Positions 54,251 through 63,491 are shown, counted from the first letter of the stretch. The stretch is DNA of 64,000 nt from Microbacterium gorillae (GCF_000826185.2 NZ_LN648875.1:546694-610693); one strand, 5' to 3'. Notes: a model not told the origin generated them from the sequence alone. Program-made: numbers and translations.

Positions 54251-54943
54251 TCAGGGGGCGAGGGAGAGGTCCGCGGTCTTGAGCACCCCGTCGTGCATGT
54301 CCAGCACACGGTCGGCGCGTGCGGCCATCGCCGGGTCGTGGGTGGCCACCACAGCGGCCGTGCCGCGCCGGTGGACCAGGTCCGCGATCAGGTCCATGAT
54401 CTGCACCCCGGTCTCGCTGTCCAGCTGCCCCGTGGGTTCGTCGGCCAGGAGCAGCCCCGGGTCCATCACCAGTGCGCGCGCGATCCCCACGCGCTGCTGC
54501 TGACCACCGGAGAGCTCCGCGGGACGCTGGTTCGCGTGGCCGGCGAGGCCCACGGCTTCCAACGCGCTCACCACGCGCGCATCGCGCTCGCGTGGATCCA
54601 TCCGGCGGATGCGGAGGGGCACCTCGATGTTCTCGGCGGCGCTGAGGACGGGGATGAGACCCGAGGTCTGGAAGATCGAAGCGATCCGCGCGCCGAGCAG
54701 GGCGTCCAGGTCCGTCTGCGGTGCGGCCAGATCCACGCCGTCCACCTCGATCGTGCCGCTGGTCGGGCGATCGAGGCCGCCGAACATCGTCAGCAGCGTC
54801 GTCTTGCCCGACCCGGACCGGCCGCGGATCACGACGAGCTCCCCGGCGTCGACCTCCAGATCCACGCCGCGCACGGCGTGCACGTCCCCGGAGGGCAGGG
54901 AGAATGACCGGGTGACCTGACGGGCGGCGAGAACGGCGGTCAT
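54251..54943 (-). CDS. ABC transporter ATP-binding protein (LolD/MacB type)
   Basis: The 230-residue ATPase has Walker A GRSGSGKTT, the signature LSGGQQQRVGIARALV, Walker B PGLLLADEPTGQLDSETG and the H-loop ATHDP. This is the pattern of ATPases that energise FtsX-type permeases in lipoprotein release or peptide and drug export. It overlaps the previous ATPase gene by 4 nt (GTGA or ATGA), at the end of a four-gene ABC operon. Confidence 0.93.
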   Translation of the reverse strand: MTAVLAARQVTRSFSLPSGDVHAVRGVDLEVDAGELVVIRGRSGSGKTTLLTMFGGLDRPTSGTIEVDGVDLAAPQTDLDALLGARIASIFQTSGLIPVLSAAENIEVPLRIRRMDPRERDARVVSALEAVGLAGHANQRPAELSGGQQQRVGIARALVMDPGLLLADEPTGQLDSETGVQIMDLIADLVHRRGTAAVVATHDPAMAARADRVLDMHDGVLKTADLSLAP

Positions 54944-55926
54944 CGGCCGCCTCCTTCCTCAAGACGACGACGGGCCTCGGCCCGCGTCAAGGGCGCAGCG
55001 GGGGCATCCGGAACCGGGACGGCGGGAACCGGAACGGCATCCGGCGTCGGGGCCCCGGCGTGCCCCGGCCGGACCTCGACATGATCGGGCTCGAGTGCCA
55101 ACCGGACGCGCTCGCGCAGGTTCAGGGCACCGACGAACTCCGCCGGGAGCTGCAGGCGTCCGGCGCGGTCCAGCACCGCATACTCCTGAGCGGTCCGCAC
55201 GGTGGTGCCGTCCGCGTGCGTGAGTGTGCTGCGCAGCGTCTCGGTCGCCGTCCGCCCGTCCCGGATGCGGACGGTGCGGTCCACGTGCTCGGCGACGCCC
55301 GAGTCATGCGTGACGATCAGGGTGGTGACGCCCCGCTCCTTGTTGGCCAGCTCCATGGCGCCGAGCACCTCGGCGCTGGTGGTCTCATCCAGTTCGCCGG
55401 TGGGTTCGTCGGCCAGCAGGACGCGTGGTGAGTTCGCGAGGGCCACCGCGATCGCGACGCGCTGCTTCTGTCCGCCGGACAGCTGCGACGGCCGATGGTC
55501 GGCGACATGATCCACGGACAGCATCTTCAGCAGGTCATCGCCGATCGGACCGCGCTCGCGCGGCGGCACGACCCGCGCGACGGCGTGCGCCATCGCGATG
55601 TTCTCGCGGGCGGTGAGGTAGGGCAGCAGGTTGCGACCGGACTGCTGCCAGACGAAACCGACGCTCTGTCGTCGATAGCCGAGACGCTCCTTCGCGCCCA
55701 TCGTGGTGAGGTCGTGTCCGTCGACACTCGCGGCGCCCGCGGTGGGCGTGTCGAGTCCCGCGAGGATCCCGAGCAGCGTCGACTTGCCGGATCCGGACGC
55801 GCCCACGAGCGCCACCATCTCGCCGGCATCGACGCGCAGGTCCAGTCCCTGCAGCGCTTGCACCTCCACGCCCTGGGCGGTGAAGATGCGCACCAGTCCT
55901 TCACAGTGGATGTCGGTCGCACTCAT
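54940..55926 (-). CDS. ABC transporter ATP-binding protein with C-terminal AbrB-like domain
   Basis: The protein has 328 residues. Residues about 8-225 form an ABC ATPase (GASGSGKST, LSGGQKQRVAIAVAL, VLLADEPTGELDETTS). Residues 248-288 read EYAVLDRAGRLQLPAEFVG then ALNLRERVRLALEPDHVEVR, which has the spacing of a SpoVT/AbrB-type swapped-hairpin (D..GR..LP......L.L...VRL......V.V). A Pro-Ala linker and the basic tail EARRRLEEGG end the protein. The ATG at 55926 has AAGGAA 6 nt upstream. It follows the two permease genes and precedes the second ATPase. Confidence 0.9.
   Translation of the reverse strand: MSATDIHCEGLVRIFTAQGVEVQALQGLDLRVDAGEMVALVGASGSGKSTLLGILAGLDTPTAGAASVDGHDLTTMGAKERLGYRRQSVGFVWQQSGRNLLPYLTARENIAMAHAVARVVPPRERGPIGDDLLKMLSVDHVADHRPSQLSGGQKQRVAIAVALANSPRVLLADEPTGELDETTSAEVLGAMELANKERGVTTLIVTHDSGVAEHVDRTVRIRDGRTATETLRSTLTHADGTTVRTAQEYAVLDRAGRLQLPAEFVGALNLRERVRLALEPDHVEVRPGHAGAPTPDAVPVPAVPVPDAPAAPLTRAEARRRLEEGGGR
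55063..55185 (-). other. AbrB-like domain coding segment inside the ATPase gene
   Basis: These codons encode residues 248-288 of the ATPase, with the beta-hairpin pattern of AbrB/MazE proteins. It may mediate dimerisation or regulate the ATPase. Confidence 0.55.
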
Positions 55927-55942
55927 ACGCCGTTCCTTCCGG

Positions 55943-58594
55943 TCATGACTCATCTCCCGCTCGGATCACGGTGACCGACGACACGCGGGTCGCGACCACG
56001 GCGGCCAGCGCCACCGACACCGCCGCCACGACGATGAAGCCGACGACGATCACCGCCTGCCACCATCCGCCGAGAATCACGGTTGGTTGCGATTCCGTCC
56101 CGATGAAGCCGGACAGATCCAGCGCCCCGGTCACAAGATAGGACATCCCGATGCCGGCGGCGATGCCGAACGGCAGCGCGATCAGCAGTGCCGGCGCGGT
56201 CTCCCAGAGCACCAGCGGCAGTTCCCGTCCGCGCGGGTAACCGATGGTGCGCAGCAGGGCGACCAGTCGCCCGCGGGAGCGCGCGCCGAGCACCAGCGTC
56301 ATCGCCACCGATGCGCCCAGCAGGACCGCGACGATCACCAGCGCCGCCACGATCCCGGTGCGCACGGCCGCGAGCGCGGGGTCCCCGGCATAGCGCTTCG
56401 CGATGTCATCGGGGACCTCGATGGTGGCGCCGGAGAGCGTCTGGCGCACGTGCTCCACGACGGCGGAGGCGTTCGCGTTCGGGGCGAGAGCGGCGAAGAC
56501 GCGCACCGGCGCGATCGGGGTGCGCACCAGGTCGCCGATATGGGAGGCATCGACGATCACCCACTTCTCCGCCGAACCGAACGGCGACCGCGGGCCGGCG
56601 ACGGCCGCGACGTTCACGGCCGTGCCGTTCACGGCGGTGTCCTTCCCCACGCGATCGCTGATCGCCGTGGAGGCGATCACCGGCACCTTGTCGCCGGAGG
56701 CATCCCGCAGCGCCTGCCACGGCAGCGCGGAATCCGGGTCCGCCTGCTGCACCGCCGCCATGGCGGCGGCGTCGATGGCATAGATGTGAACGCGCGTCCG
56801 GCCGCCGTTGCCGGTGACCTCGGTCTGCTCATCGAGCTCCAGGACCGCAGCGGCGGCCACACCGTCGATGTGGGCCAGGCTCGCCGCGTCCTCGGCGCGG
56901 ATGTAGGGCGCGGAGATCTGCAGATCCGCCCCCACCGTCGTGCGGGCGCCCACCTCGATGCCGCGTGTGACGGTGGTGGAGAACGCGACGGCGAACATCG
57001 CGACCGCGACACCGACGACGACGGCGAGCACCGGGGCGACCCGGACTGCGGGGTCTCGGCGGGCGCGCGCCGGCCCCAGCAACGGCACGAGCCCCCGCGC
57101 ACGGACGCCACGCCGTTCTGCGGCGGACACGACCAGCGGCAGCACCCGCAGCGCGAAGACCGTGCCCACGGCCGCGAGCGCGAGCGGCAGGACGGTGAGC
57201 TGCGGATCAACACCGGCGACCGCGGTGCCGCGGGTGAGCACGAGGGCGATGAGTCCGCCGGTCAGCGCGAGCACGACGAGTTCGATCGCGATGCGCCGCC
57301 ACTTCGCGGTGGGTGTGGCCAGACCGAGGTCACGGCGCTCACGTTCTTCGGCGGAGCTCCAGGACATCGCCGGCAGCACGATCATCGGGACCAGGGCGAA
57401 GACGGCGGGCGGCACGAGGGCACCGACGCCACCCCATCCGGCGATCGCGGCCGCGACGCCGGCCCCGACGGCCGCGCCGATCGCACCGAGAACGAGCCCC
57501 TCAACCGCGATCAGAGTCAGCACCCACCAGGGCGCAGCCCCGCGTGCGCGCATGAGTCGGACGATCGGCGCGCGGCGTTCGGACAGCATCCGCCCCGCCA
57601 GCGAGAGCGCCACGAATGCCACGGCGAACGGACCGACGGCGATCGTGGCGAGCACGGCGACCATCGCCGCCGCTCGGGACGCGCCCGCGTCGATGGCCAC
57701 AGGGACCGCCGAGTTGAACGCCGCCGGGACGCCGTACGAGTGTGCGAAGGTCACGCCGATCAGTTGCGGATTCGCGGCGAAGACACGCAGTTGCTGAGCG
57801 AGCCGGGCCGCGTTGTCGGCGGTGATGGCGTGGACGTTCAACGGGAACCACGCCGTGACGCGCGTCACGTCGGCGAAGTCGGAGACCTCGGACAGGAGCT
57901 CTTCGGGCAGCACCGCGTCAGCGGTCAGCGTGATGTCCCCGCTCGGGCTGACCTGCTGACCGGGCACGAGCAGCGCCGAGCGGTGCGCCCAGGCGTCCGC
58001 GTCGGGGTCGATCGGCTCGAACGTGCCGGTCAGGGTGACCGGGATCGTCGTCACATTCAACGTGATCCGGCGCGTCTCTCCGACGGGCCATTTCAGGTCC
58101 TTCGCCGCGACCGCGGACAACGCGATCTGCCAACCCTTGTCTTTGTCGGTATACACCCCCGGCGCGGATCCGGAGGTGTAGCGCGCCAGCTTCCCGACGT
58201 CCGGATCGATCGCCAGGCTGATCCAGTTCTTCGGCGTGCCGGCGATGCCGGGCGCCTGGGCGGGGGGCAGCGTGAGCCGGTAGGTGCCCTTGCCCAGCAC
58301 ACCCTGCAACGGCGCAGGGGCGGCGGCGCGCAGGGCGGCCAGCTGGCCAGTCACTCCGTTCCACCCGGTGCCGTCCGTCGGCGCACCGACCACCGACGCC
58401 GTGGGATCAGCGGCCATGGTGGTGACGTCGTCGACCGCCGCGCGCACGGTCGCGGTCCGGGCCTGCTCGAGATACACCGGTGCCGCCGCACCGACGAGGG
58501 AGAGGACGGCGACCACGAGCACGATGAACGCGGACAGCAGCGGGGCCGTCGCGACGGTGCGCAGCAGCACGGTGGCGGTTCCGGGACGGCTCAC
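55943..58594 (-). CDS. FtsX-like ABC transporter permease (second)
   Basis: The 883-residue permease has an N-terminal helix (LLSAFIVLVVAVLSLVGAAA), a large extracytoplasmic domain (about 50-300), three helices, a further set near 430-500, a second extracytoplasmic part (about 540-740) and three C-terminal helices ending in VRAGDES. This is the duplicated FtsX arrangement of large actinobacterial permeases. It starts at a GTG overlapping the stop of the first permease by 4 nt. With the two ATPases it probably exports or extracts lipids or peptides from the membrane. The substrate is unknown. Confidence 0.88.
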   Translation of the reverse strand: MSRPGTATVLLRTVATAPLLSAFIVLVVAVLSLVGAAAPVYLEQARTATVRAAVDDVTTMAADPTASVVGAPTDGTGWNGVTGQLAALRAAAPAPLQGVLGKGTYRLTLPPAQAPGIAGTPKNWISLAIDPDVGKLARYTSGSAPGVYTDKDKGWQIALSAVAAKDLKWPVGETRRITLNVTTIPVTLTGTFEPIDPDADAWAHRSALLVPGQQVSPSGDITLTADAVLPEELLSEVSDFADVTRVTAWFPLNVHAITADNAARLAQQLRVFAANPQLIGVTFAHSYGVPAAFNSAVPVAIDAGASRAAAMVAVLATIAVGPFAVAFVALSLAGRMLSERRAPIVRLMRARGAAPWWVLTLIAVEGLVLGAIGAAVGAGVAAAIAGWGGVGALVPPAVFALVPMIVLPAMSWSSAEERERRDLGLATPTAKWRRIAIELVVLALTGGLIALVLTRGTAVAGVDPQLTVLPLALAAVGTVFALRVLPLVVSAAERRGVRARGLVPLLGPARARRDPAVRVAPVLAVVVGVAVAMFAVAFSTTVTRGIEVGARTTVGADLQISAPYIRAEDAASLAHIDGVAAAAVLELDEQTEVTGNGGRTRVHIYAIDAAAMAAVQQADPDSALPWQALRDASGDKVPVIASTAISDRVGKDTAVNGTAVNVAAVAGPRSPFGSAEKWVIVDASHIGDLVRTPIAPVRVFAALAPNANASAVVEHVRQTLSGATIEVPDDIAKRYAGDPALAAVRTGIVAALVIVAVLLGASVAMTLVLGARSRGRLVALLRTIGYPRGRELPLVLWETAPALLIALPFGIAAGIGMSYLVTGALDLSGFIGTESQPTVILGGWWQAVIVVGFIVVAAVSVALAAVVATRVSSVTVIRAGDES

Positions 58595-61371
58595 ACCAGC
58601 ACCCCCTCGATCACGGGGACGATGAAGGCGGCGACGATGACGCCGACGATGATGCCGATGATCACGGCGAACACTCCCGTCACCAGGACTTCGACCGCGC
58701 GCACCCGCCGCTGGCGCGACCTCGTGAGCCCGACCGCGCGCAGCGGCAGAGTCTCATCCGGCCGAGAGCCGCCGGCGGACACCGTGATGAAGCCGACCAC
58801 CGCCAGGACGGCCGCGACGCCGATACCGGAGACGATCGCGAGGTTCGCCGCGTCCAGGATCGGGGCGTCACTGACCGCCTGCGGGGTCAGTACCGTCGCA
58901 CCCGTGCTGCGAACGGCCGCACGCACGGCGGGGGCGAGCTCGTCCGGTGCCGCAGCCGACGCCCAGACCTCGCGCGCCGCGGGAGGTATTGCGCCGTCAT
59001 GCAGCACGGACAGCTCGAGGGAGACCAGGTCGACCCCGATCGCGGACGGGTCCCCGGCGCCGGGGACCGACGGCACGACCGCGGCCACGGTGAGTTTCGC
59101 GGTGGTGGATGATCGCGAGAGCTGCACGGTGATGTCGCTGCCGCGTTTGAGGCCGAGCCGTTCGGCGAAGGCGGTGGTCACGACCGCCGGAACGGGCCCG
59201 GCGTCGCCGGCGACGATGCGGACGCTGGGCGTCTCGGAGCCCAGTGCGACTCGTCCTTCCGTCGACGCCTTCAGCGAAGACGCGACTTCGAACGGCACCT
59301 TGGCCCAGTCCGATGCGCCGGCGCCCTGAATGAGGTCGTACGCGACGAAGTGCTCGCCGGTCGCAACGGGGACGGTGATCTCGTGGGTCGTGCCATCGAT
59401 GCGCACCTGCGTGACCGCGCCGCGCGTCACGACGCCCGCGTCGGTCATGAACCAGGGGGTGACTTCGATCAGCGGGGGCGGGATCGTCGGATCCAGGATC
59501 GGGTTGCCCATCTCATCGTAGGAGCGGACGGGATCCGGTTTGTCTCCGGAGACCGTGATGGTCGATCCGCTCGTCGGCCCCGGGGCCTTTGCGGCCCGCA
59601 GGGCACCCGGCAGCGCCGTGCCCGCGCGCGCGATGAAACCGGCTTTCTCCTCGCCCGCGCTGGCCGGCTGCACGAGAACCGGAGCGGCCCCGGTGATCCC
59701 GGGCAGTCCGGCGACCGCGTCCACGCCCACGACCGCTTTCGTGGTGGCGCTGTCGGTACCGGGGAAGAGGACCCGCACGTCCGTCCCGAGCCGGGTGTGG
59801 ACGGCGGCGCCGATCGCCGCGCTGACCCCGGTCAGCAGCCCCGCTCCGAGCACGACGCTGCCGACGCCGAGGGAGAGGCAGAGTACGGCGGAGGCCACGA
59901 CCTGCGAATGTCGGGCGAGCTGACGCAGCGGCAGCACCGGGATGATCCCGCGCCCGCGAGCCACGACCTGCGAATGTCGGGCGAGCTGACGCAGCGGCAG
60001 CACCGGGATGACCCCGCGCCCGCGACGCGCGAGCCGCTCAGCGAGCGCGGCCGCCGGGCCCGCCAGCAGCGGAGCCGCGAACGATCCCGCCACGAGGGCG
60101 AGCGCGGGAGCGGACGCCGCGAGGACGTCGAAACGTCCGCCCACGACGAAGGACCCGTCGCTGAACAGCTGCGCCAGGGCGAGTCCGGCCACGCCGGCTG
60201 CCAGCAGGAACGGCAGGACGAGGGCGCCGGCGACGAGGAGGCCGCTGTCGGCGCGGCGGCGCGCGATCTGCGCCGAATCGCGCAGCGTCGCGACGACGGC
60301 GACGCTCGCCGCGACCGCGGCCAGGAGGACGCCGATCGCCGCCCCCACGAGGACGTCTCCCCCGGTGGCGAGGATGACGGCGCATGCGACGACTCCCCCG
60401 ACCAGGACGGCGAGGGCGGATTCGACGGCCGCGTGGCGGCCCAGCTCACCGCCGGCCGCGCCGCGCGCGCGCATCAGCACGAGTTCGTCCTGGCGGGCAC
60501 GGGACATGCCCGCGACGAGGAGGCCGATCACGAGCGCCGCCAGCACGACCACGACGACCTGCGGAACCAGGAGGACACCCCGAGCCGTCGCGGTCGCGGC
60601 CACGATGCGCGCCGCGGTCGCCGCGATTCCGACCTCGATCGCGGCCGAGACCTGACGCTGCGGGTCGGCGCTGTCCGGAATGCCGCGCAGCTCCTCGATC
60701 ATGCGCTGGTCGGCGGTGACCGCGGCCGTGTCGAAGCGCGTGGGGCGAATGTTCCAGCGGGTCTGCGGCGTGGAGTCCATCTTCGCCATGTCCGCGTCGG
60801 TGATCACGAGCGGACCGATCGCGTCGACGGTGCCGCCCACCCCCGGAGTGGACGACCACTCCCACGAGGCCGGGTCCGTCGGAGTCCAGGACCCGACGAT
60901 GCGTGCGGACACCGGACCGATCGGGATCTCGTCGCCGATATGCGCGCCCAAGGCGTTCAGCGCGGCGGTGGTCGGTGCCACTTCGCCGGCCGCGGTCGGC
61001 CACGCACCGGCGTCCAGAGCGGCTCGCTGGGAGATGTCGGCGTCGGAGAGCAGAACAACCGTGTGCGACCCGGATGGTTCCTGCGTGAAGGTCTGCTCGA
61101 CGATCGACACCTCGGCTCCGGAGGTGGCGTGGTGGATGGCGTCCTCGACGGCCTGCGCCTGCTTCTCCGCCCCGGGGACGCGAAGGATCTGCACGCTGAG
61201 GGTCTGCGCTTCCGGTGCGGCTCTGTCCAGAATCAGCGCGGCGCCCCGATCGAGTCCGCTGTCGGTGATCGCCTCACCGAGTCCGATGGAGAGCACGGCG
61301 AGCAGCCCGACGATGGCGATGGCGACCAGCCGGCCGAGATGCGTGCGCGCTCGGCGGAGCGTGAAAGCCAT
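58591..61371 (-). CDS. FtsX-like ABC transporter permease (first)
   Basis: The protein has 926 residues from the ATG at 61371 (GAGGGAG 4 nt upstream). It has a single N-terminal helix (LVAIAIVGLLAVLSIGLGEA), a MacB-like extracytoplasmic domain (about 40-270), a four-to-five-helix block (about 275-450), another soluble domain (about 500-770) and three C-terminal helices. A 22-residue in-frame tandem repeat (RQLARHSQVVA unit) lies near residue 475. It leads the operon of two permeases and two ATPases. Confidence 0.88.
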   Translation of the reverse strand: MAFTLRRARTHLGRLVAIAIVGLLAVLSIGLGEAITDSGLDRGAALILDRAAPEAQTLSVQILRVPGAEKQAQAVEDAIHHATSGAEVSIVEQTFTQEPSGSHTVVLLSDADISQRAALDAGAWPTAAGEVAPTTAALNALGAHIGDEIPIGPVSARIVGSWTPTDPASWEWSSTPGVGGTVDAIGPLVITDADMAKMDSTPQTRWNIRPTRFDTAAVTADQRMIEELRGIPDSADPQRQVSAAIEVGIAATAARIVAATATARGVLLVPQVVVVVLAALVIGLLVAGMSRARQDELVLMRARGAAGGELGRHAAVESALAVLVGGVVACAVILATGGDVLVGAAIGVLLAAVAASVAVVATLRDSAQIARRRADSGLLVAGALVLPFLLAAGVAGLALAQLFSDGSFVVGGRFDVLAASAPALALVAGSFAAPLLAGPAAALAERLARRGRGVIPVLPLRQLARHSQVVARGRGIIPVLPLRQLARHSQVVASAVLCLSLGVGSVVLGAGLLTGVSAAIGAAVHTRLGTDVRVLFPGTDSATTKAVVGVDAVAGLPGITGAAPVLVQPASAGEEKAGFIARAGTALPGALRAAKAPGPTSGSTITVSGDKPDPVRSYDEMGNPILDPTIPPPLIEVTPWFMTDAGVVTRGAVTQVRIDGTTHEITVPVATGEHFVAYDLIQGAGASDWAKVPFEVASSLKASTEGRVALGSETPSVRIVAGDAGPVPAVVTTAFAERLGLKRGSDITVQLSRSSTTAKLTVAAVVPSVPGAGDPSAIGVDLVSLELSVLHDGAIPPAAREVWASAAAPDELAPAVRAAVRSTGATVLTPQAVSDAPILDAANLAIVSGIGVAAVLAVVGFITVSAGGSRPDETLPLRAVGLTRSRQRRVRAVEVLVTGVFAVIIGIIVGVIVAAFIVPVIEGVLV
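59895..60026 (-). repeat. Tandem duplication, 2 x 66 bp, in frame
   Basis: The units 59895-59960 and 59961-60026 differ at two positions. They encode 22 residues twice (GRGVIPVLPLRQLARHSQVV) inside the first permease. Confidence 0.92.
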
Positions 61372-61456
61372 GCATCTCCCTCGTCGCCGCGGCCCCCTGC
61401 CGCTGACCCCCTGGCACATTACCCGCAGATCAGGCCGGTGTCCGGCTCTTCGAGGA

Positions 61457-61464
61457 TTTTTTTT
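61457..61464. other. Run of eight T (A on the minus strand)
   Basis: This homopolymer is unusual in such GC-rich DNA and lies 42 nt after a GCCGG-TGT-CCGGC hairpin. It could end a plus-strand transcript, but no plus-strand gene ends here. Confidence 0.4.
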
Positions 61465-61509
61465 CGACCCGCACCCCCGGGACGATTCGGTGCCCGGTGG
61501 AGAGCGATC

Positions 61510-61971
61510 TCAGCGCCGCCGGAGCCCGGCGTCCGCGTCCACGACGAGGTCGTCGAACAACCGGCGGAGGCGTCGGCGGTCGGCCGGGGCGAACAGCGCC
61601 AGCTCCAGCTGGGCCGTCTCGCCATCCCGGGTCCGGAACGTCCACCCCGCCAGGGACGGCATCCGCGGCCGTGCCGGGATGTTCTCCACCACGTGCGTGA
61701 GGTTCCCGAGCGACGATCGCCACACCGGCCGGAGGCGACGACGCACGACGACCTGGTTCGGGTCGAGCTCGACCGCTGCCCCCGTCGCGAACCACACCGC
61801 GATCGCGCCCGCGAGCACGCCGATTCCGAGCACCACGGCACCACCGATCAGGTTCGACCGGCCCACACCCCACAGCACGATCCCCCACGCCAGCACGGCG
61901 AGAAGGTACGCGGAGAGGGGACCGGCCGCGCTGCCGCGAACGACGACGGGCGATTCCGGGGGCGTGAACAC
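61510..61971 (-). CDS. Two-helix membrane protein with bacterial PH-like domain
   Basis: The protein has 153 residues from a GTG at a predicted leaderless promoter. Two membrane helices (about 18-60: AYLLAVLAWGIVLWGV and GGAVVLGIGVLAGAIAVWFA) precede a beta-rich domain like the bacterial PH domain: VELDPNQVVVRRRLRPVWRS, TFRTRDGETAQLELALFAPA. It is not recognised beyond that. It lies on the same strand as the permease genes but is separate from them by about 140 nt. Confidence 0.6.
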   Translation of the reverse strand: MFTPPESPVVVRGSAAGPLSAYLLAVLAWGIVLWGVGRSNLIGGAVVLGIGVLAGAIAVWFATGAAVELDPNQVVVRRRLRPVWRSSLGNLTHVVENIPARPRMPSLAGWTFRTRDGETAQLELALFAPADRRRLRRLFDDLVVDADAGLRRR

Positions 61972-61983
61972 CCTCCGATGCTA
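61972..61983 (-). promoter_or_regulatory. Predicted leaderless -10 box (TAGCAT, 6 nt before GTG)
   Basis: TAGCAT on the minus strand (61978-61983) lies 6 nt before the GTG of the PH-like gene. Confidence 0.5.
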
Positions 61984-61999
61984 CCGAGCGCGCTGCGGC

Positions 62000-62395
62000 T
62001 CAGGAGTGCACGCCGTCGAGGTACCACCAGCGCCCGCTCTGGCGCACGAAGCGGCTGCGCTCGTGCAGCGTCTCGGTTTCCGCGCCGGATCGATGGCGAG
62101 CCTCGAACTCCACCACGCCGCGGCGGGCATCCGGAGCCGGAAGAGGCGCGTCCACGATCGTCAGCCCGAGCCATCGGGTGTCCGGGTCGGGCTCCAGAAC
62201 CTCCGGAACCGTTCCGGGATGCCACGTGGCGCGCAGGTGGTCGACGTCATCGACCGCGAACGCCGTGTACCGCGAGCGCATCAGCTCCTCGGGAGTCTCC
62301 GGCACCGCGGCGCCGGAGAGGAAGGGCCCGCAGCACGTCCCGTAGCTCCGCCCGGACTGGCAGGGGCAGGGGGCATTCGGCGGCGGCGTCCTCAC
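62000..62395 (-). CDS. UPF0225/YchJ-family protein with SEC-C motif
   Basis: The protein has 131 residues from a GTG at 62395. The N-terminal SEC-C zinc motif is PCPCQSGRSYGTCCGPFLSG, and the YchJ middle domain follows with TPEELMRSRYTAFAVDDVDH, LGLTIVDAPL and VVEFEARHRSGAETETLHER. The function is unknown. It diverges from the DNA ligase gene. The start is set by GAGAAT on the minus strand (62402-62407), 6 nt before the GTG, and by the conserved SEC-C position. Confidence 0.85.
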   Translation of the reverse strand: MRTPPPNAPCPCQSGRSYGTCCGPFLSGAAVPETPEELMRSRYTAFAVDDVDHLRATWHPGTVPEVLEPDPDTRWLGLTIVDAPLPAPDARRGVVEFEARHRSGAETETLHERSRFVRQSGRWWYLDGVHS

Positions 62396-62407
62396 CCCAC
62401 CATTCTC
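62396..62407 (-). promoter_or_regulatory. Predicted leaderless -10 box (GAGAAT, 6 nt before GTG)
   Basis: GAGAAT (62402-62407, minus strand) is one base from TANNNT and spaced 6 nt from the GTG. It diverges from the ligase promoter. Confidence 0.4.
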
Positions 62408-62420
62408 CCCGCCGCCGGGG

Positions 62421-62432
62421 CAGGATGGACCC
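62421..62432 (+). promoter_or_regulatory. Predicted leaderless -10 box (CAGGAT, 6 nt before ATG)
   Basis: CAGGAT (62421-62426) precedes the DNA ligase ATG by 6 nt. A weak AGGA ribosome site overlaps, so both modes are possible. Confidence 0.4.
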
Positions 62433-63491
62433 ATGAGCCACGACCTGCCGGCGCCCATGCTCGCGAAATCGGTGCCCACGATCCCGGACCCGGCGAAGTA
62501 TCCCGGTGGGCTGAGCTTCGAGCCGAAGTGGGACGGCTTCCGCGTCCTCGCGTCGTGGGACGGTTCGAGCGTCGAGCTCGGATCGCGGGGCGCGAAACCC
62601 CTCACTCGCTACTTTCCCGAACTGACGGCCGCCCTGGCCGAGATTCTGCCTCGCCCATGCGTGATCGACGGCGAGATCGTCGTGCCCGTGCAAGCCGACG
62701 GTCGGCGACGGCTGGACTGGGAGGCACTGTCCGCGCGGATCCACCCCGCGGCCTCTCGCGTGACGCTCCTCGCCGCCGAGACACCGGCGCTGATCATCGC
62801 CTTCGACCTGGTGCGGGAGGGCGACGAGGATCTCCTCGCGCACCCGTTCCACGAGCGTCGCGCACGGCTGGAACGCCTGCTGGCCGACGTCCCGGCGCCG
62901 ATCCGACTGACCCGCACCACCACCGACCCGGCGCTGGCCTCGACCTGGCTCGAACGCTTCGAGGGAGCAGGGCTGGACGGTGTGGTGGCCAAGCCCCGCG
63001 ATGCGGTCTACGAGCCCGGCAAACGCACGATGCTCAAGATCAAGCACGCGCGAACGGCGGACGTGGTGGCGATCGGGTACCGGGTGCACAAGTCCGGAAC
63101 CGGCGTCGGATCCCTGCTGGTCGGGCTGTTCGGCGCGGACGGCGTGCTGCGCCAGGTCGGCGGGGTGTCCGCGTTCACCGATGTCCGACGGCGGGAGCTC
63201 GTCACGGAGCTGGAGCCCCTGGTGGAGCGGGATGCCGACGGATCCGTCGCCACCGCTGCGGGAGAGCGTTCTCGCTTCTCGGCCGGACGGGACACCACTT
63301 TCGTCCCGCTGCGTCCGGAGCGCGTCCTGGAGGTGCGCTACGACCAGCTCGAGGGAGCACGCTTCCGCCACACCGTGCAGTTCGAGCGATGGCGGCCCGA
63401 TCGGACGCCGGACTCCTGCCGCCTGGAGCAGCTGGAGCGTCCCGTGGCCTACGACGTGGACGACGTTCTGGACGGCCCCCGACACGAGTGA
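62433..63491 (+). CDS. ATP-dependent DNA ligase (LigC-type, nucleotidyltransferase plus OB-fold)
   Basis: The protein has 352 residues and seals nicks with ATP. The adenylated lysine lies in FEPKWDGFRVLASW (motif I). RYFPELTAALAEI and CVIDGEIVVP (motif III region), LDGVVAKPRDAVY (motif IV) and MLKIKHARTADVVAIGYRVH (motif V) follow, then the OB-fold with VRYDQLEGARFRHTVQFERW. It lacks the polymerase and nuclease domains of LigD, so it is the stand-alone LigC class, often tied to non-homologous end joining or excision repair in actinobacteria. The usual name ligC is not used here because the protocatechuate gene has it. Confidence 0.93.
   Translation: MSHDLPAPMLAKSVPTIPDPAKYPGGLSFEPKWDGFRVLASWDGSSVELGSRGAKPLTRYFPELTAALAEILPRPCVIDGEIVVPVQADGRRRLDWEALSARIHPAASRVTLLAAETPALIIAFDLVREGDEDLLAHPFHERRARLERLLADVPAPIRLTRTTTDPALASTWLERFEGAGLDGVVAKPRDAVYEPGKRTMLKIKHARTADVVAIGYRVHKSGTGVGSLLVGLFGADGVLRQVGGVSAFTDVRRRELVTELEPLVERDADGSVATAAGERSRFSAGRDTTFVPLRPERVLEVRYDQLEGARFRHTVQFERWRPDRTPDSCRLEQLERPVAYDVDDVLDGPRHE

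Noticed and set aside
56087..59329. Very long plus-strand open frame of 1080 codons
   Set aside because: It lies antisense to the FtsX permease genes. Its composition (Arg, His, Gly, Asp-rich) is that of a shadow frame in GC-rich DNA, and no domain is visible.
61441..61470. Intrinsic terminator at the T8 run
   Set aside because: On the plus strand no gene ends there. On the minus strand, where the flanking genes lie, it is an A run and cannot end a transcript.
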